Source: Candidatus Hydrogenedentota bacterium (GTDB taxonomy: Bacteria; Hydrogenedentota; Hydrogenedentia; Hydrogenedentales; SLHB01). Taken from it: 64,000 nt of DNA. The notes beneath the pieces are model-generated. The model made no database searches and had not been told where the DNA came from. It saw only the letters and a list, made by a program, of their open reading frames with translations. The translations under genes were made by a program, and so were the position numbers. Within the stretch, counting starts at the first letter, position 1, and every line of letters starts with the position of its first letter. Location of the stretch: positions 1 to 64,000 of the forward strand of contig JADLHJ010000054.1 in assembly GCA_020848835.1 (NCBI GenBank), written 5' to 3'. Positions 34,589 through 43,169 of the stretch are shown here, piece by piece.

Positions 34589-37552
34589 TTACTCCGGCAC
34601 GGCATAGAGCCAGCGGTGCGCAACATCCGGCGTCACCGAGAATACAAGCACTCCATTCTCAATGCCACATGGCACTTCAGCGCCAAGACTCCCGGGTGTT
34701 GCGCCTTGCGTATACAGCCTGACTTTGCCGCTGAGTTCCGGCGCGGGAATTCGCACATCCGCGATCCCAGCCACCAACGCAACCAGCAGCGCGCCTTTTT
34801 CAATGCGACGCTCCGCAGCGACCGGCGCCCAACAAATTGATCCGACGGGTTGCGATGCAAACTTAATCACTGTTCCATCTATCGAGATTTGTTCGCATTG
34901 ATTTCCAGAAAACGCGATGAGTCGCTTCTCATTGTCTATGCGGAACGCCAACGCTCCGACACCAGTGTAGTTGAGGCTGTGACCGTTCAAGCGAAAATCA
35001 TTCAGTTCGATCTTGTCCGACGGCGGCGGCACCCGCTCAAGGTAGGCGCGGTCTTCTTCATCCTTTCGCGCGAAACCGCCGGGCCAATCTTCAAGCGTAC
35101 CTTTCAAGTGCGGCGCGATTGCCGTCGCGCCGTTCGGAAAGCGGCACGCCAGGTAGGGTGAATTGCGCGACACGAATTCGGTGTTGTCGTTCACATCTGC
35201 AAATTTCCCGGACGGCGAATATGAGCCCAACGCGTTCAGCACAGAAAACCATGTGCGCATTTCGTAGCCAAGGCTCGCCGCCTGATCGTCTCGTGGACGA
35301 AAACCCAGGAAAGTCACGGAGCCATTATTTGCCGTTATGCGTTGAGTACCCACAACTTCGCCGCCAACCCGTGCAACCGTAGCTACACCTTCACCTGGCG
35401 TTACGGGATAAACTCGATCGACTAGGAAATCCGTGAGTATGGTTTGCGGCGCGACGTCTTTTAATGCGCCATCAAATTCAACGACCTTACCTGGTGCAAT
35501 CGCGCCTTCGTCAACGCCCGGCACATATTCAACACCCGTCAATTGCTTCCACGGTCCCAATGCGTCGCCGCCTTCCGCAGTCAATACAGGCGGCGGGCCC
35601 GACCAGACAACGCGACCGCCGTTTGCGGAGAATTCATTCGCCATGCCCAACAAACGGTCTGAGGGAAACGGTTCAAACAGCGTGACGAGGGTCGAATATT
35701 TTCTACCACGCACATCGATGTGTTTCCTGTCGATGTGTCCGAGTTCGAGCAATTTTGCGGGCGTTATCAGATTTGCATACGCATATTGCGTCATCCAGCT
35801 CCCAAAACGTTCGTCCATTGCGACGAGATCGATGGGATACAGCATGAGCACGTCTACCTCGCGGTGTTGCGCGTCTTCTACGAGCATGTAGTTAGGCGAC
35901 GCAGCCGCACCGAACACATCCACCAGCGCCTGCCTGCGCCGTCCAATTTCATGCGGCATGCCCCAATGCGCGCCGTAGGAATAGGGCACGTCATTTATCG
36001 ATCCCGTCGAACACGCGACCATGAGCCCATAGTAATTGCGATCGAGCCAACCGCCTTCCGCGTGGTCGTTCCCGTTACCGGTCAAGAAGTCACCCCACTT
36101 GAAATAGTCGTAACACGCCGACGAGGCCTGCTGTACCGTATTCGACCACACAAAGTTCGATGTGTATTCGTAAAAACTTCTGAATTGGTTTTGCCGTCCC
36201 GTGTTCCATTTATCGATGGTCGGGCTCTGCGCCCACGTCGCGTGCGCGCGCGCTTCGAGCCGGTACCCAATGCGTTCTTCCGCGTAGCGTTTGGCCTGCG
36301 CAAAGAGATCAACGACTGAATCCTGAAGCAGCCGATAGTATCGCGCGCGGAACAATGCCGTACGCCGCGTAGCCTCGGGCGAATCGCCGAACACGTGCAT
36401 GCGACCGTCCTTCGCACCTACGGTGCTCGCGGTGTCCTCCTGCCCGTGCGTGAAATAAACCATGTACTTCGCAAGGTCTCCAAACTCCGCGCCGTACTTC
36501 TCTGCATATACGCGGCTGAGATGCGGCGTCACATAGCGCAACGCAAACTCGCCGTTATCGTGGTGCGCAAAATAGTGCCAGTCCTGCTGGATATGCATCT
36601 CGTCGGAGTACAACGCGTTCAACTTCACACCCGCGTCGAGATACTTATCGATAAGTTGTTTGAGAAATGGCAACGCGTTCGGGCTGAAATAATCCATCTC
36701 CGGCGTGCGGTATTGCTGAACGACGAGCACCTTATCCAGCGGACCGATATCCGACTTGCCCTCGCCATACACACGAACGCGCACCGCGGAAAAATCGCCC
36801 TGCTTGATTGCCGTGCCCGGCCACACTTCAACCTTGGCGGTTTCGGTAATTTCAACAATGGAATTCGGATCGACGACGTTATACGGCGTCCCGTTCATCA
36901 CGCGCTCGCGAAACGCAAACACCCGAACACCCGCGTCCTCGACCGCGATGGTCCCTTTGTTATTCGACCACTTCGTGTGCCTCCACAACTGCACGCTGTA
37001 TTGTCCCGTCGTCGCATCGCGCACGCCCTTGCGATAGTGCAGCCACATGCCGGACTCGTTTGTCTCCGCACGATATCCGCGCCCAATCTCGAGCGGACTC
37101 AACAGGCTCAGTTCCAAACCCAGCCCATACTCCTGCGCGAACTTGCTGATCTTCGCGACACGCTCAACCATCGCATCTTCGTCGGGAACATATTTGCGCG
37201 CGCCGTCCTTTGCGCCCTTGCGGTATTGGCTGAAGAAGTGATCGAAGGCGAGAATCAGCGTGCGGTGGCCAGCGGCCTTTGCGCCTTCGCAGATTTGGCG
37301 CAACGATTTAACATCCGGCGTTCCAGTCAGTCCGAGATCGACGGGTTTGTCGGGATCGGTGAGATCATCTAGTTGCTGGTCCTCGACGATGATGATGCCC
37401 GACTTCCCCAATTGATACGCCCAAGCACCGGGATACGAGATAGCCTGCGCGGTATACAGGTTCTCTGGGACACCGGCAGCGCCGTCGGCATGTGTAACCG
37501 CCGCAATTATGAAGGTTAAAACAAGAGCCAGAGAGCTTCGCTTGTACTGCAT
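34589..37552 (-). CDS. Large secreted protein, possible glycoside-hydrolase-like barrel, unknown
   Basis: The start is placed at the Met of MQYKRSSLAL, giving 987 residues with a standard signal peptide (cleavage near AVTHADG); the longer frame adds 12 unlikely residues. The first 650 residues read like a large alpha/beta barrel enzyme: TLILAFDHFFSQYRKGAKDG, ALYSDEMHIQQDWHYFAHH and a beta-sandwich-like C-terminal third. An acidic pair in YSDEMH would suit a retaining or inverting glycosidase, but I cannot assign a GH family. Neighbouring GH31 and sulfatase genes support a role in polysaccharide use; this is inference. Confidence 0.6.
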   Translation of the reverse strand: MQYKRSSLALVLTFIIAAVTHADGAAGVPENLYTAQAISYPGAWAYQLGKSGIIIVEDQQLDDLTDPDKPVDLGLTGTPDVKSLRQICEGAKAAGHRTLILAFDHFFSQYRKGAKDGARKYVPDEDAMVERVAKISKFAQEYGLGLELSLLSPLEIGRGYRAETNESGMWLHYRKGVRDATTGQYSVQLWRHTKWSNNKGTIAVEDAGVRVFAFRERVMNGTPYNVVDPNSIVEITETAKVEVWPGTAIKQGDFSAVRVRVYGEGKSDIGPLDKVLVVQQYRTPEMDYFSPNALPFLKQLIDKYLDAGVKLNALYSDEMHIQQDWHYFAHHDNGEFALRYVTPHLSRVYAEKYGAEFGDLAKYMVYFTHGQEDTASTVGAKDGRMHVFGDSPEATRRTALFRARYYRLLQDSVVDLFAQAKRYAEERIGYRLEARAHATWAQSPTIDKWNTGRQNQFRSFYEYTSNFVWSNTVQQASSACYDYFKWGDFLTGNGNDHAEGGWLDRNYYGLMVACSTGSINDVPYSYGAHWGMPHEIGRRRQALVDVFGAAASPNYMLVEDAQHREVDVLMLYPIDLVAMDERFGSWMTQYAYANLITPAKLLELGHIDRKHIDVRGRKYSTLVTLFEPFPSDRLLGMANEFSANGGRVVWSGPPPVLTAEGGDALGPWKQLTGVEYVPGVDEGAIAPGKVVEFDGALKDVAPQTILTDFLVDRVYPVTPGEGVATVARVGGEVVGTQRITANNGSVTFLGFRPRDDQAASLGYEMRTWFSVLNALGSYSPSGKFADVNDNTEFVSRNSPYLACRFPNGATAIAPHLKGTLEDWPGGFARKDEEDRAYLERVPPPSDKIELNDFRLNGHSLNYTGVGALAFRIDNEKRLIAFSGNQCEQISIDGTVIKFASQPVGSICWAPVAAERRIEKGALLVALVAGIADVRIPAPELSGKVRLYTQGATPGSLGAEVPCGIENGVLVFSVTPDVAHRWLYAVPE

Positions 37553-37627
37553 GGTGAATATTTCCCCCAAATTCCACCATGCTAACATTTTCTTCCCGCC
37601 TTGTGCCGGGTGAGCGTGCTAGCCTTT

Positions 37628-38320
37628 TTACTTCTCCGGTTTTGCCGTTGATGTGCCGATGCGCACAATATAGACCTGATCCAAGATGATGCCCTTGGGA
37701 TCACCCACGGTCTCCGTATTAAAGGATATGCCGTTAGTCTTCTTTTGCGCCGACCAATATTTGAGATGCGTGATATTACCCTTTTCATCGCGCACCCACT
37801 CCTGAAAAATACACGAGTGCCCAGAACCATTGCCGCGCCAGAACTGTACAAAGTCGCCGGGCCGTGCATCATCGCGGTTCTTCACTTCCTCCCCCACGCC
37901 AAACGTCAGCACCGCGTTGTAGATGCACTTCTTGTTTCCGTCACTGCCGAACCACTTAAACTGGAAATCCTTGACTTCCTCCGGCGTCCACGTGTGCAAC
38001 GCTTTCTCTTCGTGCGCCGCGTTGTATTCATCGACCGCGCGCATAAAAACTTCCCAGGTAATCCCGCTGCAATGGCAGCGGCCCTGCGGGTCCCCGGTGG
38101 CGACGACTTGACCGTTATACGTTACATCCCGCGTAACGCCTTTCCATTCGCCCTGCTTTGGCCAATAATAGGTATTGCTGCCGTTGGTGGGATAACTCGC
38201 CGCAATTTTTAACACGCATTCCGAGAACGCATTGGCATCGGGGAGCGGAGGCCCGTCTGCAAAGCCGACAGCGGCCCCAAGCAAAACCAGTAGCGAAATC
38301 AAAAAACAGTATCGCTTCAT
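37628..38320 (-). CDS. Secreted protein with papain/NlpC-like Cys-His arrangement
   Basis: The 230-residue protein has a signal peptide (cleavage near GFADG). A Cys in GRCHCSGITWEVFMRAV (Cys82 and Cys84) sits at the start of a helix. RPGDFVQFWRGNGSGHSCIF (His168) begins a beta strand about 85 residues later. This is the layout of NlpC/P60 and CHAP amidases, where Cys starts a helix and His follows a G-D-F/L-V-x-F strand. I therefore suggest a cysteine peptidase or amidase fold, not confirmed. It is upstream of and co-directional with the 987-residue secreted protein. Confidence 0.55.
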   Translation of the reverse strand: MKRYCFLISLLVLLGAAVGFADGPPLPDANAFSECVLKIAASYPTNGSNTYYWPKQGEWKGVTRDVTYNGQVVATGDPQGRCHCSGITWEVFMRAVDEYNAAHEEKALHTWTPEEVKDFQFKWFGSDGNKKCIYNAVLTFGVGEEVKNRDDARPGDFVQFWRGNGSGHSCIFQEWVRDEKGNITHLKYWSAQKKTNGISFNTETVGDPKGIILDQVYIVRIGTSTAKPEK

Positions 38321-38444
38321 AAACCCACCTCGTTCCTTTGCGGCGAAAGTGTAGCACGAATTCCACGCGGCAACGTTGTCGGATCCACGTTGCGCGATCG
38401 GCGGTGGGACGAGTAGGATTTCAGTTTGCAGGAAGGAAAGTCAC

Positions 38445-39587
38445 GTGCATACCTTTTGGACTCTCGCGAGACCATTTTCTATCGTCGTCGCCATGCTTGC
38501 AGCCGGCTGCACGAACGGCGACGAGTCCACGCTTCAAGTAACCGGCACGATTGAAGGCACTACCATCGGCGTCGGTTCGCGGGTAGGCGGCCGCATCGCG
38601 GAAGTGGGCGTGAAAGAAGGGGACAAAGTCACCGCCGCGCAGGTGTTGGTCAAACTCGAGTGCGGTGAGCAAGAAGCGGCGCTGAACGCTGCAAACGCAA
38701 AACTTGCACAGGCACAAGCCACCCTCGAAAGACTTGAAACCGGTGCGCGTCCTGAAGAACTTGCCCAGGCGAAAGCCGCCGCGGAAACGGCCGACGCCGC
38801 TTACATGATGGCCCTGAACGGCGCACGCTCCGAGGAGATCGCGGCCGCACGCGCGATGGCGGAAGCAGCGAAGGCGCAATTGGACACCGCGGCGTCGGAC
38901 TACGATCGCATCAAAAAACTCCGCGAGGGCGCCGCAGTTTCGCAGCAAGCCTACGATACAGCATTACACAAGTTTGAAGCAGCCCAAAATCAGCACAAGG
39001 CGTCGCGCGAACAATTGGACATGTTGGTCACTGGCACGCGCAATGAGCAAATTGCCATGGCGAAGGCCGACCGCGATCGTGCAGCGGCTGCGTACGATTT
39101 GCTAAAGAACGGCACGCGCAAAGAGGACATCGACGCCGCTCGAGGAGCACGCGACGCGGCGCAGGCTGAAGTGTTGCGTGCGCAAACGATATTCAATGAG
39201 ATGACGGTCAAGTCGCCGCGCGACGCCGTAGTAGAATCTTTCGATATGCACCCCGGCGACTTGATTCAAGCCGGGCCAGTGCTTCAATTGACCGATCCGA
39301 ACGACCTCAAATTGGTCGTGTACGTAAGCGCGATTGCGCTTGGGCACTTGCAACTCGGCGAAGAAGTCACCTTCACAACAGACGCGCACGGTTCCGAAAC
39401 CTTCAAAGGCAAAATCAGCTATATCGCGCCATCAGGCGAATTCACGCCGCGCAATTTACAGACACAAGAAGAACGCGTACACCAGGTGTTCGGAATCAAG
39501 GTGGCCTTCGATTCCCACGGCGGAAAGCTGCGCCCCGGCATGGCGGCGACGGTGCGCGTTCCGCTCGACGTGCCTCCGCCACAATAA
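38445..39587 (+). CDS. HlyD-type membrane fusion lipoprotein of an ABC exporter
   Basis: The start is a GTG at 38445 with GGAAGGAAAG upstream, which gives a lipobox LAAGC (Cys22); the frame from 38376 adds an unlikely leader. The 380-residue product has the biotinyl-lipoyl strand VGGRIAEVGVKEGDKV, a long Ala-rich coiled-coil hairpin (residues 85-245) and the second lipoyl half DAVVESFDMHPGDLI. A beta-barrel follows (ISYIAPSGEFTPRNLQ). It is the YbhG-like adaptor for the ATPase and permease encoded 2 bp downstream. Confidence 0.9.
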   Translation: MHTFWTLARPFSIVVAMLAAGCTNGDESTLQVTGTIEGTTIGVGSRVGGRIAEVGVKEGDKVTAAQVLVKLECGEQEAALNAANAKLAQAQATLERLETGARPEELAQAKAAAETADAAYMMALNGARSEEIAAARAMAEAAKAQLDTAASDYDRIKKLREGAAVSQQAYDTALHKFEAAQNQHKASREQLDMLVTGTRNEQIAMAKADRDRAAAAYDLLKNGTRKEDIDAARGARDAAQAEVLRAQTIFNEMTVKSPRDAVVESFDMHPGDLIQAGPVLQLTDPNDLKLVVYVSAIALGHLQLGEEVTFTTDAHGSETFKGKISYIAPSGEFTPRNLQTQEERVHQVFGIKVAFDSHGGKLRPGMAATVRVPLDVPPPQ

Positions 39588-39589
39588 TT

Positions 39590-40543
39590 ATGGAGCCGCA
39601 ATTTGCCATCGAAACGCACGGTCTCACGCGGCGTTTCGGAAGTTTTACCGCCGTTGAAAATGCGGATATTTGCGTCGAGCGCGGCAGCATCTACGGTTTG
39701 CTCGGGCCAAACGGCTCCGGCAAGACCACGCTAATCCGCATGTTGTGCGGCATTCTTCGCCCTACGTCAGGGACCGCGACAGTCATGGGCTACGAACTCG
39801 GCCCAGGTACCGATGAGATCAAACATCACATCGGCTATATGTCGCAGCAGTTCAGTCTCTACGGTGATCTAAGCGTGATGGAAAATCTAAACTTCTACAC
39901 ACGCGCGTATTCGGTACCGCGCGCAAAGGCCGCGCAACGCATCGAAGAAGTCGTCGAACTTACCGGCATTCACAATTACCGCGACCGCCTCGCGCGCAAT
40001 TTGTCCGGCGGCTGGCGGCAACGGCTCGCATTAGCGTGCGCACTTGTACACGAACCGAAGCTGCTCTTTCTCGACGAACCCACGGCCGGTATCGATCCCG
40101 TCGCCCGGCGCGCATTGTGGAACCTGCTCTTCGAATTGAGTAATCGCGGCCACACTTTCTTCGTCACAACGCATTACATGGACGAAGCGGAACGGTGCAC
40201 ACACGTCGGGTACATCTACTTCTCGCGCATGATCGCAAATGGCACACCTGCCGAATTGAAAGAAATGCCCGAAGTAACGCCTACGGGATTAGAGCGAATG
40301 CGCGTCATGTGCGACCGGCAACCCCAGGCAATGGGTTTTATTAACGGTCTCGATTACGTACGCGATGCGACAATCTTCGGCGACTCGTTGCACGTGCTCG
40401 CAGAGGAAGGGAGTGGCGAGCGGTTGCGCTCCGCTCTCGCGGACAACGGGTTTGGACACGTCCACGTAGATTCCATTCCGCCATCGCTTGAAGACGTATT
40501 CGTGACCCTTACACGAACAATGGACGAGGCCCGCAGTGTTTAG
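39590..40543 (+). CDS. ABC exporter ATP-binding protein (YbhF-like, single NBD)
   Basis: The 317-residue ATPase has Walker A GPNGSGKTT, signature LSGGWRQRLALA, Walker B LLFLDEPTAGIDP and switch His VTTHYMDEAERC. A C-terminal extension of about 80 residues is typical of exporters for drugs or capsule-type lipids. It lies in a three-gene unit HlyD-ATPase-permease, 2 bp after the adaptor and overlapping the permease by 8 bp. Unlike YbhF of E. coli it has one NBD and one permease gene only, so a homodimer is expected. Confidence 0.93.
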   Translation: MEPQFAIETHGLTRRFGSFTAVENADICVERGSIYGLLGPNGSGKTTLIRMLCGILRPTSGTATVMGYELGPGTDEIKHHIGYMSQQFSLYGDLSVMENLNFYTRAYSVPRAKAAQRIEEVVELTGIHNYRDRLARNLSGGWRQRLALACALVHEPKLLFLDEPTAGIDPVARRALWNLLFELSNRGHTFFVTTHYMDEAERCTHVGYIYFSRMIANGTPAELKEMPEVTPTGLERMRVMCDRQPQAMGFINGLDYVRDATIFGDSLHVLAEEGSGERLRSALADNGFGHVHVDSIPPSLEDVFVTLTRTMDEARSV

Positions 40544-41648
40544 GGGCTTCAGCGCAATCGTCTACAAAGAGACGATCCATATTCTGCGCGATCCTAAGAC
40601 GCTCCTGTTGATGCTCGTCATCCCCGGCATTCAATTGACGATCTTCGGCTACGCGATCCAAATGGACGTAAAACACATCCCGACCGTCTTTTATAATCTC
40701 GATGGCCGCGAGGCCAGCCGTGAACTCATCGATAGCTTCGTCAATACGGGTTACTTCGATATCGTCGACCAAGCATATTCAGACGACGAATTGACGGGGT
40801 TGATCGTTCGCGGGCGAGCGAAAGTCGGCATCAAGATTCCGCCGGATTATTCGGATCTCACCGCACTTGGGCGGCATGCAGACGTGCAAGTATTGATCGA
40901 TGGAAGCGATTCAACCGTCGCGATGCAGGCCTTAAACGTGTCAAACGCAATTGCGCTGCGCAAATCGTTTGCAGTGATTCAGCAACGGCTGCCCGGGCAA
41001 ACGCAGCCCGTCGAGTTTCGCCCGCGCGTGCTGTTCAATCCCGACATGAAAACGGCAAACTTCATGGTGCCCGGACTAATTGGCATCGTGCTTCAAGTCG
41101 TTACCATGTTTCTCACCGCGTTCGCCGTCGTGCGCGAAAAAGAAAACGGCACACTCGAACAGCTCATGGTCACGCCCGTGTCCCGGCTCGGTTTGATGGT
41201 CGGCAAACTCGCGCCCTACGCCTGCATCGGCGCATTTGAAGTCTGCATGGTCGTGCTGCTCATGCGATTTATGTTTCAAGTGCCGATCGCGGGCAGTATT
41301 ACATTGCTGGCTGGGTTCTCGCTGTTGTTTCTATTCACTTCGCTTGGCCTTGGTCTGATGATCTCCACCATCGCCACCAATCAGGTCCAAGCAATGCAAA
41401 TCGCATTCCTCGTCATGCTGCCGTCGGTACTATTGTCCGGTTTCATGTTTCCGCAAGAATCGATGCCACTGCCGATCTACGTCATCGGTCAAGTGCTCCC
41501 CGTCACGTACTTCATCCGTGTGCTGCGCGGAATTATCCTGCGCGACGCGGGATTCATGGAGCTGTGGCCACAGGGCATCGGCCTGATAATCATCGGCGGG
41601 TTCTTACTCACCGTCAGCGCAGGGCGTTTCCGCAAGACCTTGGGCTAA
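40536..41648 (+). CDS. ABC-2 type exporter permease (YbhS/YhhJ-like)
   Basis: The 370-residue protein starts with GTG, overlapping the ATPase gene. It has one N-terminal TM, a large outer domain (about 50-185) and five C-terminal TMs. The conserved block REKENGTLEQLMVTPVSRL is found, and SGFMFPQESMP begins the ABC-2 re-entrant region. YhhJ-type permeases export drugs or lipids together with HlyD adaptors. Substrate unknown. It converges on an aldo/keto reductase gene with 9 bp between stops. Confidence 0.92.
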   Translation: MFRGFSAIVYKETIHILRDPKTLLLMLVIPGIQLTIFGYAIQMDVKHIPTVFYNLDGREASRELIDSFVNTGYFDIVDQAYSDDELTGLIVRGRAKVGIKIPPDYSDLTALGRHADVQVLIDGSDSTVAMQALNVSNAIALRKSFAVIQQRLPGQTQPVEFRPRVLFNPDMKTANFMVPGLIGIVLQVVTMFLTAFAVVREKENGTLEQLMVTPVSRLGLMVGKLAPYACIGAFEVCMVVLLMRFMFQVPIAGSITLLAGFSLLFLFTSLGLGLMISTIATNQVQAMQIAFLVMLPSVLLSGFMFPQESMPLPIYVIGQVLPVTYFIRVLRGIILRDAGFMELWPQGIGLIIIGGFLLTVSAGRFRKTLG

Positions 41649-41657
41649 GCAGCAAGA

Positions 41658-42554
41658 CTACACCTGCCCCACCCAACTCGCTTCGGCAATCTCATCCCAC
41701 TGCGCACGTATCGCGTCGATTTCCGCTTCCGGTAATGGCCCCGACTCCAGAAGCGCGGCGTTATGCTTCCAGCGCCCAGGTTTCTTCGTCCCCACGATAG
41801 CGGTGTGTACGCCGGGCTGGCTTAAAGTAAACCGCAATGCGATACTCACTGCATCGTCCAGATTTCCATCGAGAAAGCCGTACTGCAATTTCTGCAGCCG
41901 CTCCCAATATTCGTGGTGATATGCATTCTCCGGCTTCTTTCCGGTTTTCCACGCCGCGTTCGCAATCGGCCGCTTTGCAATCACGCCCATACCGCGCTCG
42001 CGCGCCTTGGGCAAGTTCTCTTGTAACACTTGCTGGTCGGCGATATTGATCGAGGTCTGCAAGGTGTCGAAAGCGCCCGTGCCGATCGCACACTTCGCGG
42101 CCACGCCATCGCCGCTATATCCGATATAACGCGTGTAGCCCTTATCGCGCGCCTTTTGCACAGTTGCGATGACATCGCCTTTGCGCAATATATCTTCCGA
42201 ACACGAGTGCAACTGAATAAGATCAAGCCGATCGGTCTTCAGCAAGCGCAGACTCTTTTCGATGTGCGCGAGGATCGACTCCTGCTTCCACGAGTCTTCA
42301 CCCGTGTCTCCCGACCAGCCGCATTTCGAGAATAGAAAATAATTGTCGCGCCGGCCGGACACGGCCTTGCCAATCATCTCCTCGCTGTTCACGTAGCCCG
42401 TTGCCGTATCGATGACATTCAGGCCCGCATCGAGCGCACTGTTCAGCAGGTCGTTCACTTCCTGCTGCGTCGCGCCTTCGAACCCAATCTCCGCCCCGCC
42501 AAAGCCGAGCACGCTCACCAGCATATCGGTATTGCCAAGTTTTCGCTTTTCCAA
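41658..42554 (-). CDS. Aldo/keto reductase
   Basis: The 298-residue protein shows the aldo/keto reductase tetrad: Asp and Tyr in NVIDTATGYVNSEEMIG, Lys in FLFSKCG and His in LIQLHSC. A C-terminal NADPH-binding segment follows (GVHTAIVGTKKPG). It starts EKRKLGNTDMLVSVLGFGGAEIGFEG, typical of the bacterial subfamily. It reduces aldehydes or ketones or sugar-derived carbonyls with NAD(P)H. No co-transcribed partner is seen. Confidence 0.92.
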   Translation of the reverse strand: MEKRKLGNTDMLVSVLGFGGAEIGFEGATQQEVNDLLNSALDAGLNVIDTATGYVNSEEMIGKAVSGRRDNYFLFSKCGWSGDTGEDSWKQESILAHIEKSLRLLKTDRLDLIQLHSCSEDILRKGDVIATVQKARDKGYTRYIGYSGDGVAAKCAIGTGAFDTLQTSINIADQQVLQENLPKARERGMGVIAKRPIANAAWKTGKKPENAYHHEYWERLQKLQYGFLDGNLDDAVSIALRFTLSQPGVHTAIVGTKKPGRWKHNAALLESGPLPEAEIDAIRAQWDEIAEASWVGQV

Positions 42555-42639
42555 GAGTTAGTTCCTCTACGTTAATAATCGATACTTCGTTTTTAGCGTC
42601 GAAAATTCAAATATACCGTGCGTTATTTGGAGTGCGGTG

Positions 42640-42740
42640 GCGTAGCGGATAGCGTAGACACCGCTTTGGCTGCCTGTGCAGCGAGGTGCCGTGCAATCGC
42701 GCTACACCGTAGAAGCCAAAGCGCCGTCAACCCGCCGGCG
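42640..42740. repeat. Structured non-coding element with 10-bp inverted arms
   Basis: CGCTTTGGCT (42662-42671) pairs with AGCCAAAGCG (42714-42723). Between and around them, partial pairings such as GGCGTAGCG with CGCGCTACACC could form an inner stem. It is the main feature of the 238-bp gap between the aldo/keto reductase promoter and the ArfB-like gene. It could be a small mobile-repeat relic, a terminator-like hairpin or an RNA. Confidence 0.4.
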
Positions 42741-42792
42741 CATTCCATGTAGCATGCTTGCGGTATTCGTGAAACTCTTTTAGCGCCCGGTT

Positions 42793-43113
42793 TCATTCCG
42801 CGTCCGGCTTTCGCCGCAAGGATTTGGTTTCGCTTCGTATGCGCTTGGACTCAACCCGGCGCTTCTTCGCCGCCTTCGACACTTTCACTGGAATACGAGG
42901 CTTCGGTTTCCGCCGCCGCGCCGCAAGCCGGCGCTCGAGTTCTTCGAGCGCCGCCTCCTTGTTTCGCAGTTGTGATCGTTCCGCCGTCGCAACAACAATA
43001 ATTCCAGTAGGAATATGCCGGACCCGCACCGCAGACTCGGTGGTGTTCTTGTGCTGCCCGCCGGGCCCACTGCTGCGATAGAACGTGATTTCGATTTCAT
43101 CGTCGCGAAACAT
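42793..43113 (-). CDS. ArfB-like class-I release-factor GGQ protein
   Basis: The start is placed at the Met of MFRDDEIEITFYRSSGPGGQ (106 residues), giving a compact protein. The GGQ motif in S-S-G-P-G-G-Q-H-K-N-T-T-E-S-A-V-R is the peptidyl-tRNA hydrolysis motif of release factors. Codon-recognition domains are missing. The Arg/Lys-rich tail (RRLAARRRKPKPRIP on) resembles ArfB/ICT1, which inserts into the mRNA channel of non-stop ribosomes. It likely acts in ribosome rescue parallel to SmpB, though some such proteins work on damaged subunits instead. Confidence 0.85.
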   Translation of the reverse strand: MFRDDEIEITFYRSSGPGGQHKNTTESAVRVRHIPTGIIVVATAERSQLRNKEAALEELERRLAARRRKPKPRIPVKVSKAAKKRRVESKRIRSETKSLRRKPDAE

Positions 43114-43169
43114 GGCGCTATTGTCGCACGGTCCGCGCGATGTTAAAAGCACGTTGACGCGCGATGCCG

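Noticed and set aside
36395-37372. 325-codon plus-strand frame inside the 987-residue secreted protein gene
   Set aside because: Lies entirely antisense to a frame with a signal peptide and coherent protein-like sequence; its product is Arg/His/Ala-rich.
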